From contig JAIXMO010000050.1 in assembly GCA_025677825.1 (NCBI GenBank), positions 124,001-188,000 of the forward strand: 64,000 nt of DNA. Reading direction: 5' to 3'. This document shows positions 40,512 to 51,867 of the stretch, piece after piece. This DNA is from Helicostylum pulchrum (Eukaryota > Mucoromycota > Mucoromycetes > Mucorales > Mucoraceae). How positions within the stretch are numbered: the stretch's first letter is position 1; each line of letters opens with the position of its first letter. The notes beneath the pieces are model-generated. The model was not told where the DNA came from, made no database searches, and saw only the letters and a program-made list of their open reading frames with translations. The position numbers and the translations under genes are program-made.

Positions 40512-42263
40512 ACGGTTACTTATAAGGATGTACCTTTTCTGGAAGATTCCTTTGAATACGCTTACGCTAATAGTCTAACTCAAAGTCATAGAAATAATTG
40601 TGGCAAAAGTTATCGAGTTAAAAGCTTTGGAGAATTACTTAAACGAGAATATACCAACAAAGTTACAAAGTATTAACTGGATATGATAACTTACAACAGT
40701 TTCTTACGGGCAAATATGACTATAATTTTTTTGACAGCGAGTTTGGAAATAGGTGGAATTGTGAGGTCATGACTGTTAATAGATACCCGAGAAGGCTTAA
40801 AGAAAACGAGCAGTTTTTACCATTAGAAGAGTATATTTCATACAAAGAATATATTTTCGTAGTATTTTATATCCCAAAAAAATATTCAGATATCACACAA
40901 AATCTCTCAGTCTCGATATATAAAAGTCTAAAGGTATATATCTACACATACATACATATATATAAATTTCATTAACTAATGAATATACATAGGAACATCA
41001 TCTCCCGGAATGTCAATACGATATCTACAGAGATATAAGAAATAGGGTGAACGCGATGATAGAGGATGAATTTTCTGACATATGGGCCACGGCAGAACTT
41101 ATAGGATAAGTTTAATATTTAAAAATCAATTAGATAATAAATCTAATAAGTTTTACATAGATCCGTAAAAAAGGAACTTGTAGCTGAAAAGTCTAGGGCA
41201 GTTATGGCAATTTGTATTCACTCGAGTAGTTTTAAGGCGGATGCCAAATTCCTGGACCCAGAAAATTGGGAAACAAGTCCATGTAATGTAGAATATATAT
41301 CAAAGCTTCTTACAAAAATTGGCATGGAAAACATTGAAACGGATGTTAAAGCTAACCGGTGTAAATTTTATGATCCTGTGACAAAAAAAAACTGCCGTAT
41401 TAGTACTGATTTAGGCCTAGTTTATGAAAGAGACGAGATAATTTTGGGTACTTTAAATTGGATAAAAGAGTTAAACCATTAGTGGCTGCTATAACAAAAT
41501 ATGTAGAGGTTAATTGCATCGAAAGGAGTAAGTTTCTTTTTACTATTCAAAAGATCTATATCTTTTGACTTAATCTTTTTTTTTTTTAATAGCTGACGAC
41601 TTTCAATTATTGGGTAGAACTAGTTACATTATCACGGCCCTACGTTTTTTAATGTGCGGGTTAAAGAACCCAGTTATCGTAAGTCAGCAGAATCTTCCTA
41701 TTGAATGTAATTCTACTACCTGTCGATTCAATAAAAGCAATGATTGCATATTGGCTAAATTCAAGCGCGACTATATCCGGTACCATGATTGTATTCGTAT
41801 TAAAAATTCGGTTACAGGAGAGAGTAATAGCGTTGGAGGGTTTCGGGAGAACTCAGAATCGATTATTTGGATTAGCAAGAATAATGATGATTTGGGTTTT
41901 CAAGTTTTATTCTTCCAGTAAAAATTACAGGACTATTTCTATTATAAATAGTGACGGCGAAATTGTAGGTTTGGATGATGTATACAACAGAGCTGCCGTG
42001 TTTATTCAAGATCTCTTCATTATCTAAAAAAAAAATTCGTAAGTGATTATATGATATTCTTAGTTTGGTTAACTGACCCCAAATTATTTTTATAGTCATT
42101 TTTTTTTTTTTTTTTTTTTTTTTTTAGGATTGCTTGTATAGGTACTAAACGAAAGATTATAATTGACTATTTTACTGCTGCTAAAAATTCTTTGATAAGA
42201 GAAGCCAGTTTCGAAAAATTTTGTCAAGTCAATGTAATAGAGCAAAGTGTCGACATCCCTTAA
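40512..42263 (+). pseudogene. Cid1-like nucleotidyltransferase relative, array copy 3, heavily broken
   Basis: The start MTVTYKDVPFLEDSFEYAYA aligns with copy 2, then the frame shifts near 40655 to YQQSYKVLTGYDNLQQFLTG and EYIFVVFYIPKKYSDI. Later exons are 40993-41105 (113 nt, ending ATAELIG), 41161-41527, 41593 to about 42038 and 42128-42263. The donor after the 113-nt exon is ATAAGT instead of GTAAGT. The catalytic stretch reads GSVKKELVAEKSRAVMAICI and the third-carboxylate region NCRISTDLGL. So D-M-D aligns with V-M-A, and the third Asp is Arg. Further frameshifts lie at about 41450 and 41885, and an in-frame TAA at 42026-42028 aligns with the Glu of LLEKNIA in copy 4. The insertion CNSTTC...DYIRYHDCIRIKN is well kept. 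Confidence 0.65.
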
Positions 42264-42387
42264 TTACCTGATAAATACAAGTTACACCACGTCGCGAATA
42301 ATTTCAAATAAATAAATACTTTTTCTTTTCCCTTTTTCTTTTTCTTTTTCTGATATTTTTCTCTTTCATTTTATAAAGATTTAATCC

Positions 42388-44181
42388 ATGCGTATCGAAT
42401 CAGCTATTTTACTTTTAAAATGTATAATCCACTTTACGCAAGAACATAATGTGGTCGAAAAAAGTGATTTGAAGAATGTGGCCTTAGTTGTGACTTATAA
42501 TGCTTTAGAAAAACATCTGAATGCTAATATGAGCGAAGAGTATGTCGAATGTTGGACGAATTTGGAGAATTATTTGTTTTCCTTATGAAGAAAGGTCGTA
42601 GTATTGCTAATCGAGACCTGGACATTAAATGGGGATATAATGTAATGCGCGGTAGTGTATATAGTAAAGATATAAATAAGCGTTTTCCACCGTTGAGACC
42701 TTATTTTTATGGCTTTAACTTGTTTATACTTTATCAAGAGCCGCAGGTAATACAATATCACGGAGCTAAATAAGACTATTACGGATTTACCGAGAGACTT
42801 ACCAGCGAAATTCAAGCTTGTTATAAGGTAAATACAACCGTAAAAATACGTAAAGCATTAAAAATTAATCTATTTGCATGTTCTATTTTTAGAAAAATTC
42901 ATTACCAAAAGAAGAATATCGAATCCGAGAAGATATTAAAGATTTTTTTAATGATGGATTTAAAGATATCTTTAACGAACCAGAATTGTCGGTCGAGTTA
43001 ATTGGGTAAGTAAATGTATCATATTTTAGGGTTATTTAAGCTTACCTTTTGTTTTTGATTACCTAAATAGATCTTCACATACTCAATTGGCTCTTATGTT
43101 TGAGTTTATTTCCATGGGTATTCGTCTTCCTCAAAGTTGCTTTAGAGAAGGCGCGTTATTGTGTGACCATACAAACTGGAAAGATACCGTTTACGATGTA
43201 CATTATTTGGCGAAATGTCTTCGAGAGTTAGGTATGGAAGCTACCTTACCTATACCACTACAAAACGAACTAGATTCACTCACCATATCTCGGGAATACC
43301 ATGTTCCATTGGAGTAGACGATAGTTTAATTTTCGAAAGAGATTTGCTTGTCTCTGAATATCTCAAGCTAGATAAACGAATCAAGCCGTTAATAGTTGCA
43401 ATTTTACATTTTACTAAATTACAAAGAATCAATAAAGGCAAGTGTTTTTTTAAAGATATATAGATATATGTATACATATAAACTAATCAGATACTTATTA
43501 ATAAAACAAAACTAGCTTGTTCCGTGTCAACATTGAGTTCATACTCATATATTCTCATACTATTGCATTTTTTGATGAACGTTATAGACAAGCCTATCAT
43601 ACCTAACCTTCAAAGTCAATTAGATAACTGTAACTCACCCGATTGTAATTATTATGCTGAACAAAATATAGTGGGGACACTCTATAATAGCAAAATTAAA
43701 ACAGTAAATATTAGGTATCATAACTGTGTCCGTGTCGTAAACAAACAAACACATATTTACAGCAAATATGACAAGAATTATGAAGCACGTACCGTTTGGT
43801 ATACCGAAAATGATGATAATATGGGAGCATTATTCATCAATTTTATGGACTACTGCGCACGGAGAAAAAACTACAAGGGTATATCAATTGTTAATGGTGG
43901 TCCAGATCATGCTAGTTTTAAAGAAAGAGAATTAAATAAAGATGGCGCTTGGATTCAGGACCCATTTCTACTCGAAAAAAATATTGCGTAAGTTGACAGT
44001 TTTTTTGTTTTTAAAAAAAGTGCTGACCTGATTTTTTGTTTTACTGATTAGACATGGCTGCAAATTTTATTCGTTAAAAAATATTGCCAGAACATTTAAT
44101 TCTGCAGCAGCTAAATTGAAACAAGGAAGCTCACTTCAAGATATTTGTGATATGGATACTTTTATTAATAATAAAAACTGA
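42388..44181 (+). pseudogene. Cid1-like nucleotidyltransferase relative, array copy 4, frameshifted
   Basis: Exons at 42388-42827, 42893-43005 (113 nt), 43071-43437, 43516-43987 and 44052-44181 share the intron phases of the other copies. Damage: a frameshift near 42550, an in-frame TAA at 42770-42772 and a frameshift near 43255-43290. The intron after 43437 starts GCAAGT. The catalytic region reads GSSHTQLALMFEFISMGI and the third-carboxylate region SGIPCSIGVDDSL, so no catalytic Asp aligns. The PAP core SSYSYILILLHFLM with KPIIPNLQSQL is excellent, and the CX4C...IRYHNCVRVVN insertion and GISIVNGG strand are kept. The last two exons are fully open, so this copy decayed from the 5' half or recently. 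Confidence 0.65.
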
Positions 44182-44561
44182 TAATCGCGTTTAGTTAACC
44201 CTTTTGATCGGCATAAGTAGTCCTTAATTTTATGCGACGATCATTCCCCCCAACACTTTGCTTTATCTGTCCCTTGAGAGAGCCAGATAGAGTTTTTTTT
44301 TTTTTTTTTTTTTTTGCTGATCTGAACGATTCTTTTTAGTGTCTCTTCAAAAGATAAGAGATTCTTTCGATTGGTAACTATTTTCTATTATTTATGTAAT
44401 GAGACCAATGTGAAAAACTAATATTAGATAAATTTAAATTGAGTTGACCATAAATTGAACATAATATGCAATGAGAATAAATACGTATTTTTTTTAAAGG
44501 GAGAGAGAATACTTTTTTTTTTTTCTTTTTTTGCTGTTTTTTTATAAATGTACATATAGTT
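44182..44561. other. intergenic, 3' flanks
   Basis: A T-run of about 24 bases at about 44292-44315 and other T-runs near 44515. This is the 3' flank of array copy 4 and of the minus-strand transcription factor. No gene was seen. Confidence 0.6.
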
Positions 44562-45254
44562 TTAAGGCTGTTGAGAGTAACCCCAAGGATTTAACAACAA
44601 ACCCATCATAGACTCGTTTGGAGAATCAGGTATGACTGGATCCATAGGAAAGGAGGGATCCAACATCATAGATTGGTGCTGATTTTGTTGTTGTTGTGTG
44701 ATTGGTATCATATAAGGTAATTGGGTATTGTTGCTCATCACAGGCGCTGAGAACCGGTTGTTTCGAACTGCCATAGCACGTAGGTTACGAGGTGAAGGTG
44801 GTATAACCACGGAGGAAGAAGATGATGGCGGTGATTGCGAAACAAGTACACTGGAAAGGTCCGGTGGTGTAGAGTTGGTTAATGTGTGGCGGCGTGGGTT
44901 AATGTAAGGTCGTGAGGTACGGTTAGTTCGTTGCTGCGATGGTACAATAAATTCTCCTGTGGATGATGCGCTACGCCGCAGTCCTGTCTTTCTGGATATA
45001 GAGGTAGACAGCATTGGTGTAACAGGGAATGATGGGATCGTAGTAGATCCTCCGCCACTCACCTTTATATTACTATATTCACTGCCAAATTGGCTTGTTG
45101 TGGGTGAAGATGGCTGTGAGTAGCTAGTCATACGTTGACGCTGCTGTTGTTGGGGTTGTGGGTGTGATAGCTGTGTATGTGATAATTGAGATTGCTGTAG
45201 TGAGTTTTGCAGTTGCTGCTGTGGCAGTGCCTGCGTTTGTGTTTGTGCTTGCGT

Positions 45255-45298
<44 letters not shown>

Positions 45299-47489
45299 GC
45301 ATTTGATAAAAATAGGGAGATTGTTGATATAGAGAACCTAAAGCAGGAGCAGATAATCGATTGTTGGCATAAGGGGATCTATTGGAGGTAGGTCGCATAC
45401 GATGACTTATAAGTTCCGGAACAAAAGAGCTGCTTGATTGCATTACATAGTTAATATCAGAAGTAGGAAATTGAAGAGAAGATCTTGAGTGCCGTTTTCT
45501 TATGGTTGGAGTAGGAAGACTAGGACTATTAGGGGACTTCAACGAAGGAATAAGTGGAGATGATCTTGTAGATGATGTATTAGAAGGAGAAACTATTGGG
45601 AAATCGTGTCTCTCAGTCCATTGTTGTTGAAAGTTAGTATCTTCTAATTCAGTAACTGGAGACTTGCGTGCCATAAGCTGTAGTAAAGAACTAGTCTTTT
45701 CAAACAGTTCGCTGATTTGATCAGAATACCTGTGTTGAAGAGCTCTTTGAATAGTAATGGCTACAGTTAAACAATAAATTATTTGTTGATTACCACGAAC
45801 TACAGTATAAAACAGATCGGGACCTCCCTTATTTAATAGATGATCAACCAATTGAGTGATGGTTGAAGCAGATGATAGACAGGCAGAAATATATCTTGTA
45901 TATTGGTTTTCTTCGGATAATGCGTATGGTCTATACAAGAGAATAGTAACAGAATGATACATTATATGAACAAAAGAAGTATGTACATTACTTTCTTCTA
46001 TCAATTGAGGCAAATTAGCTCCTATTTCCAATAAAGTATTTTCCAGTAATAAGAATTTTTGTTGTTCATTTTGAAACATTTCATTCGTGTCGCTATACTT
46101 TGCTCGCATAAATTCAAGTACAGCTGCTTGCGTGTGTATCACCTTGGATAACCAATAAAAATCCGAAACGGCATTAGAATCACTACTTGATTCGTCGGAA
46201 AGGACGTGCGGGTATTCGACCGTGCACTTTTCTGTAGGAAACTGTAATTGTAAGCCTTGTTCGGTACTATACATATACAAATAAAATAAAAAATAAAAAA
46301 TTAGTGTATATATATTTATTTTAGTGTCAATTACTGGGTATACCTCATTAAAACTTGGTAAGTGTATAGAGCCCAAAAAGTTCTTCTTTTCATTTCGAAC
46401 TCGTGATCAAATGTTGGGCGAGTACTAGAAGAAGAAGGATCTTTGCAAAGACCGAGGTTACTAGACATTTGACCAGCCAGTTGTATAAAAAACTTTGTTC
46501 TCCAAAAGAAACCGGGGCGATAGATAAGTTCATGGTATTTGGCTAATAATAAAAGAGCTTGAATGGTCGATAATCTTGGTATATCAGAATATGCATCAAT
46601 TAAACTAAGGGCTAATTTATAGTAGGACCAGCCTGGAGGATCGGTATTGTTTGACTTTGTTATGAATTTTGAAGAAACAGCGTAAATAGCGTTTAGTAAT
46701 AAAGCTGAAGTATTTTGTTGAGTTAGAATTGACTTGTTGATAAATGGTATGGAGGCATGTAAGTTATCAAAATAAGACTGAATAAGGTCAGTGCGCAGAG
46801 TAGTTTGTAAAGAGTGATTTGGCTGTTCAGTATTTGAATTTTGTAGTTCTATACGATCTAGGCGAGAAGGGTAATCAGGTATATATAATGCATTTCCTAT
46901 AGATGTTACATCAAGGTATGTATTACTTTCAATTATTGGATCTTTTTTTCTTAATTATTAATAAAATGTGGTATGTAAATATATATATATGTATACATTA
47001 ATACATACCTTTTGTTTTCCAATTGTTACTTAGTTCATGGGGTTTTAAATCATCGAAAGGTAGCTCAAGTGTTTGTAATACGGTATCAATAGTTTTTAAT
47101 CTACTTTCGAATTGTTCTAAATATTGTTTTGGTGGACCTCTTTTTGGTGTGACATTTGAAAAGATACATTCTGTGGAAGACTTTTGACATCTTGCACAAG
47201 GTTGAGCTCCATCACAACGTACCTGCACAAAAAAATTATCATTAGTCTGAGTTTAATATAATTGTGTGCTCAGTGAAACTTGACGAGTTGATGAAAAGTA
47301 ATATGCTTGAACAAAGTATATTGAAAAGGAAAAAAAAAAAAGGTACAAAAAAGTATGTGAATAGTTTACCTTTCTCTTTCTACATTCGTCACAAGCTCGA
47401 CTCACTTTGTTTCGTTTAATTCCACTGTTAGAAGATAGTCGGTTCTTACGTTCCGGTAATTCTGGCGTGGGTGGTGATGAGTCGTCCAT
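44562..47489 (-). CDS. Zn2Cys6 transcription factor with fungal-specific TF domain
   Basis: Four exons (47489-47370, 47222-47009, 46941-46344, 46266-44562) give 878 residues. The binuclear zinc cluster spans the first intron: ACDECRKRK, then VRCDGAQPCARCQKSSTECI (residues about 32-60; CX2CX6CX5CX2CX6C spacing). A linker and coiled stretch (YLEQFESRLKTIDTVLQTLE) follow. The fungal-specific middle homology region comes next, with RTDLIQSYFDNLHASIPFIN and EMKRRTFWALYTYQVLMR. The C-terminal half is Gln-, Ser- and Pro-rich with a Q-run, probably an activation region. It binds DNA as a regulator of unknown targets. An in-frame ATG at 47552 would add 21 residues (MEGITREKIKKT...); the start at 47489 is the more conservative choice. 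The acceptor of exon 3 falls after AAAAAAAG, forced by phase. Confidence 0.87.
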
Positions 47490-47585
47490 TCTGGCATTGT
47501 TTTTTTGTTTAGTACTCGTCTTCTTTATTTTTTCCCTTGTTATTCCCTCCACTTATTTTATTATTTGGGTTGTGAGAGGGGAGGT

Positions 47586-47623
<38 letters not shown>

Positions 47624-48178
47624 GTATTAATATAAATAAATAATAAAATTAAACAGAGACAAAAGAGTAAAAATGTTTTTTTGAAAGGGAAAGCTGTAAA
47701 AAAAAAACAGTCTGTTTCAGGCTGAGTTTATTTAAGAGAGGGAATAAAAAGAGAAAGCTCATTATTTTGGTTTCTGTTTATACGTGGGGATCAAGCGTTA
47801 GCGCAAAACAATCAATCATTTTGTCGCCCGGGCCTTTCGTCTGATCGTGACTTGTAACTATAGCTTTTTAAGTTATTACAGAGGTAGCTTCTCAATTAAA
47901 ATGAAAAAAAAAAAAATCTCTTTTTTTTTAGCACAACAATGGAATTGTAGGTCTGTGCATTACCCACTACACTTTTTTTATTATTATTACATTCAAAACT
48001 ACATGATGATAAGCCACTTACATTTTTTTTCTGGCTTCTTTTTTTTTTCTGTGACCGTCATACAAGTGTTAATCGGTTATTGAAAATGTCATAATTTTTG
48101 GAGGGACCCCATACCCTCCAATTCTCCTGTAGAGCAAAAAAGACTTTTGACAAAACAAGCTATTTTTTTTTCTGTATA
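47490..48178. other. divergent promoter region, TF and uL3m genes
   Basis: A T-run of about 34 bases at about 47587-47620 lies upstream of the transcription factor; such runs often exclude nucleosomes. CCCGGGCC occurs at about 47827. A T-rich tract runs into the uL3m ATG. No gene was recognised. Confidence 0.55.
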
Positions 48179-49241
48179 ATGTCCATGAGCTTATTCACAA
48201 AGTCTGCTTTTGCAGCTAAGGCTATGGGTTTAAACCCTATGCGTTCTGTTGTCGCTGCTACTTTTCATACCAGTTCTTTCTCTGCCCAAGCAACCCCTGC
48301 ACAGTGGACTATTGATTCCATCCGTACTGGTGTCATTGCTAAGAAGAAGGGTATGACCTCCGTTTGGAGCGAAACTGGTGTTCGTATGCCTGTTACTGTT
48401 TTACAGGTACGGACTTTTTTTTTTTTTTTTTTTAATTTTGTAGAAAACTCGATTAGAATTATGCATTGATTTTTTTAAAAAAAATAGTTGGAAGATGTCA
48501 TTGTCACTGACGTCCGTACCGAGGAAAAGCACGGTTATACAGCAGTACAAGTCGGTTGTTCACCAAAGAAAGAAAAGAATGTACCAAAACCTATGATTGA
48601 ACACTTCAAGTCTTTAGGTGTTGGACTTCGACAAAAATTATATGAATTTAGAGTTTCAAAGGACGCAGTTTTACCTATAGGCACAGAATTGACAGCCGAA
48701 CATTTCCTTACTGGACAATATGTTGATGTTACTGCTCCTTCGTAAGTTTTTATTATTTCGAGAGAGAATTATTTTGGAAAATTGATGGGGGTTTTTTTTT
48801 TTGACATTTCTAGTATTGGTAAGGGTTTTGCTGGTGTAATGAAGAGATGGAACTTTAAGGGTCTTCCTGCTTCTCATGGTGTTTCTTTAACTCATCGTTC
48901 TGGTGGTTCCACAGGTCAACGTAAGGTAATGTATTTCAAAAAAAAAAACATGTTGCATGATTCGATAAAATGAGAGCTAATATCCAACGTTTTTTTTATA
49001 GTGGCCTAGTAAGGTTTTCAAGGGTAAGAAAATGGCTGGTCGTCTTGGTGGTGAAAGTATTACAGTTCAAAGTTTAAAGGTCATTAAGGTTGATCCTACT
49101 TTGAACTTGGTTTACGTAAAGGGTTCTGTACCTGGTTTCGATGATCAATTTGTCAAGATTAAGGATGCTGTCAAGTTGCGTGGTGATAAACTTTTCCCTA
49201 AGGAATCTATGCCACCACCTTTCCCTACTGTTAGTAAATAG
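48179..49241 (+). CDS. MRPL3: mitochondrial large-subunit ribosomal protein uL3m
   Basis: Four exons (48179-48406, 48488-48741, 48814-48925, 49002-49241) give 277 residues. The first 40 are Ser/Ala/Arg-rich ([20 protein letters not shown]), a mitochondrial targeting presequence. The L3 signature is clear: [17 protein letters not shown], then [16 protein letters not shown] and [14 protein letters not shown]. Next come [18 protein letters not shown] and a typical L3 barrel end [20 protein letters not shown]3 nucleates 23S-type rRNA folding near the peptidyl transferase centre. It is the mitochondrial rather than cytosolic form, from its bacterial-type length and presequence. Yeast calls it MRPL9. 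Confidence 0.94.
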
Positions 49242-50154
49242 TCAACACCATTTTGTTTTCTCACCTCCCCGTCTTTTTTTTTTTTTTTGGTTAGCACGCA
49301 CATAAAAATAAAATCAATAAAAAATGTAGAATAGAAACCCCCTCCAAATAGAAGTCAAATGATTCAATTGAATGCAGAATAAGTAAAACTTTATGAGACT
49401 CTTAAAAACATGAATATGTAGGTTCATATTCTAAATTTTGTCGGTTTTGAAAAATCAAATGTCGCCAGTAAAGAAATAAATGACTCTAACTGATTCCTTT
49501 AAGAACACCATTTATTTTATCATATCTTACATTGGACGAAAAAGTTTTTGTTGACAAAGATGTTCGAGTCGAATTCAATATTTGTTGTCCATTCGTTTAA
49601 AAAGATATATTTGTTATTTAAAGGCAAATGTATGTGTTGCTAACTTTTGCTTTCAACATCCACCAATTCATGCAATATCTGGATGTATGATGACTCCCAT
49701 ATATTATTATAGTTGTTTTTTACCACCGCAACTTACTTATAATATTCGTCGGGCTTGCTTGATTCCCCTAAATCAACACTTTTTGACGGTTGATTCATCA
49801 AATTCATCACTGGGAGTCAAAATCATAATCCACAAGAGTTATCACAATCCACAAGAGTTATCACAATCCGCAAGAGTTATCATAATCCACAAGAGTTATC
49901 ATATTAATGAGGGCCTAATATTGCTTGGAAAGTATTCACTTCCGTATTAAAACTAATTCGTCGTGATAAAAGAGTACAAAAATACAGTAAAAAACTCCGT
50001 CCTAATAACAACAATTATGTGATATTGAATTTGTGCAGAAGCCGATGTTTAGTCCCCCCCTTTTTTTTCAAAACGGACAAATTTACCTAGCACAACACTG
50101 TATATGATTTTAAAAAAGATAATATTAAAAAACAAGGTCATTTTATTTACAGTT
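49242..50154. other. intergenic, with 19-bp tandem repeats
   Basis: The 3' flanks of uL3m and the cyclase gene face each other here. A 4 x 19-bp tandem repeat lies at 49822-49897. The open frame at 49582-49950 runs through that repeat, has no splice or family signal, and was not called. Confidence 0.55.
49822..49897 (+). repeat. 4 x 19-bp tandem repeat
   Basis: The unit ATCACAATCCACAAGAGTT occurs four times head to tail with only one or two substitutions per copy, followed by a partial fifth copy. There are no spacers, so it is not a CRISPR array. Confidence 0.9.
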
Positions 50155-51262
50155 TTATTTAATACATAAAGCGTTAGGAGGACTAGCAACACCGTTTTCC
50201 TTATTTAAAGGAGCGCTGGTAAAGAAGTAAGTGTAAACACCATCTTTAGTAGAATCTTCAGCCAAGGCTTCCAGCTGAAAGAGCTCACCAATAGGCATAC
50301 CAAAACCCCCCAAGAATGTAGAGTCTATAAATAAAACATATGTTAATATACAAACTTTTTTGTTTTTTTAAAAAAAAATATTTCTTACGACATGAGTTAC
50401 TCCAATCCTTTGGTGGGAAAGCTTCAAATGGAAAATTATCAGACCCGACCGCGGCAAAATGATGGTCCCAAATCCACCTATATGTATCTTCACACGCTTT
50501 GACACCAGCACAAGAAGGAGAAGCAGGGTCATCTATATGGTCCATCACCTTATCGCCATACTCCATAAATGTCTTGATCCAACCAGTACGTACCAACAAA
50601 ATATCACCGTGCTCGAAAATGACACCTTGAGCTTTAGCGACTTGGTCTAGCTCTTGTACAGTGATTTCGGTTCTTTTAAATGCATGGAAATCAGGGTTAT
50701 GTATAAGAGCCCAACGAGCATAGTCAAGTAAGACAGCGCGGCCGGCGATACCGCGGCGCGCCATGTGGTGAATAGCAAGTCGACCGTTGGACTCGGCCAT
50801 ACCACGAGCTACTTCAGATGTTTGAACTCCGTTATAAAATTGACCGGTGCTAAGGTGAGCAATGTGACGAAGACCATCCCATTGTGTAGAAGCTTGCGTA
50901 TTAAAGTTACTGTAGCAGTCGTCAAATGCTAGATTTCCAGGCACAAGTTCTTTGTAGGTGTGGTCAATGTTGGTTCTTTCAAAGAGTCCGGCACCTGGGT
51001 ATTCCAAATTCCAGTTGAGAGAGAATACAACACCACGCTTAATTGATTTAGCGGCCTATTATTTACAAATGTTAAAATTTGTAATTTTGGATTAAAGAGA
51101 ATAATAAATATTTTTTACATTGGCAACTCGTTCTTCTGTTAATAAATTAAGTGTGCCCAAGTCATCTTCTTCTCCCCATACACCCCATGCGGTTTGTGGA
51201 GGGTATTTAGGATCTATAGGTAACTCATCGAAAGATGGGATAGTAATTGTTGTAGGTACCAT
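50155..51262 (-). CDS. cyclase-family (PF04199-type) metal-dependent hydrolase
   Basis: Three exons (51262-51119, 51055-50389, 50324-50155) give 326 residues. The N-terminus, SFDELPIDPKYPPQTAWGVW then EDDLGTLNLLTEERV, and the block STQWDGLRHIAHLSTGQFYN are typical of the large fungal branch of the cyclase/kynurenine-formamidase-like superfamily. Further motifs are GIAGRAVLLDYARWAL, FEHGDILLVRTGWIKTFMEY and AAVGSDNFPFEAFPP. The metal-binding region in this branch uses His and Asp around WDGLxH and the later DN. The substrate is unknown; related proteins act on formylated amides or hydroxylated aromatic acids. The protein has no obvious signal peptide, so it is probably cytosolic. The C-terminus is completed by the short third exon (FLGGFGMPIGELFQLEALAE). 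Confidence 0.85.
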
Positions 51263-51867
51263 GGTTTATAGGAAAACGAGGGGTATAAAACTTTTCAAAA
51301 AACAATCTCTTTTTATATTAACACAAAAATTAAACGCTAAATAAAAGAATGGCACATATACTGTGCGTGTGAAATAGTTGAGTCATTGCAAATGTTAAGT
51401 ACACTGACCTCAAATGTAATTACCGCTTTAGGGAATTTGAACGCATATATTCGTATAACCTGTTTATGCAGAAAATTGTTTTGTCTGTACTATTATCTAA
51501 CTACTTGAGTCTTCTTTTAAATATTTAGATATATTCCCACAAAATCCTTCTTTTCAGGTTGCGAACGGGTAAACGAACGGCGATAACCAACCAGAGGGGA
51601 GTCGAAACATATTGTTGATACATATTAAAAGCAAAAATAGTTTTTAATTGGCAGTGGAACAACCGTAAATTGCCCCTGCAGCAATATGTTGTAATCGTAA
51701 TGGGCTACAAATACCATGTATGTTACGACGCTTCGTATTTGCTAATGTATACATTGTATATCCTTACGTGTTCGTATTAAAAAAGTAACCAGAGGATACC
51801 TCTTCCCCCATGCTTCTTTGTTTTATCACACAAAATTAAATTGATATATTGCAGTTTATTATAGTTA
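51263..51867. other. intergenic between cyclase and SWIB genes
   Basis: Upstream flank of the cyclase gene and 3' flank of the SWIB gene. AT-rich, with no coding or repeat signal recognised. Confidence 0.55.

Noticed and set aside
49822..49897. Possible CRISPR-like array
   Set aside because: The 19-bp units are directly adjacent with no spacers, and the host is a eukaryote.
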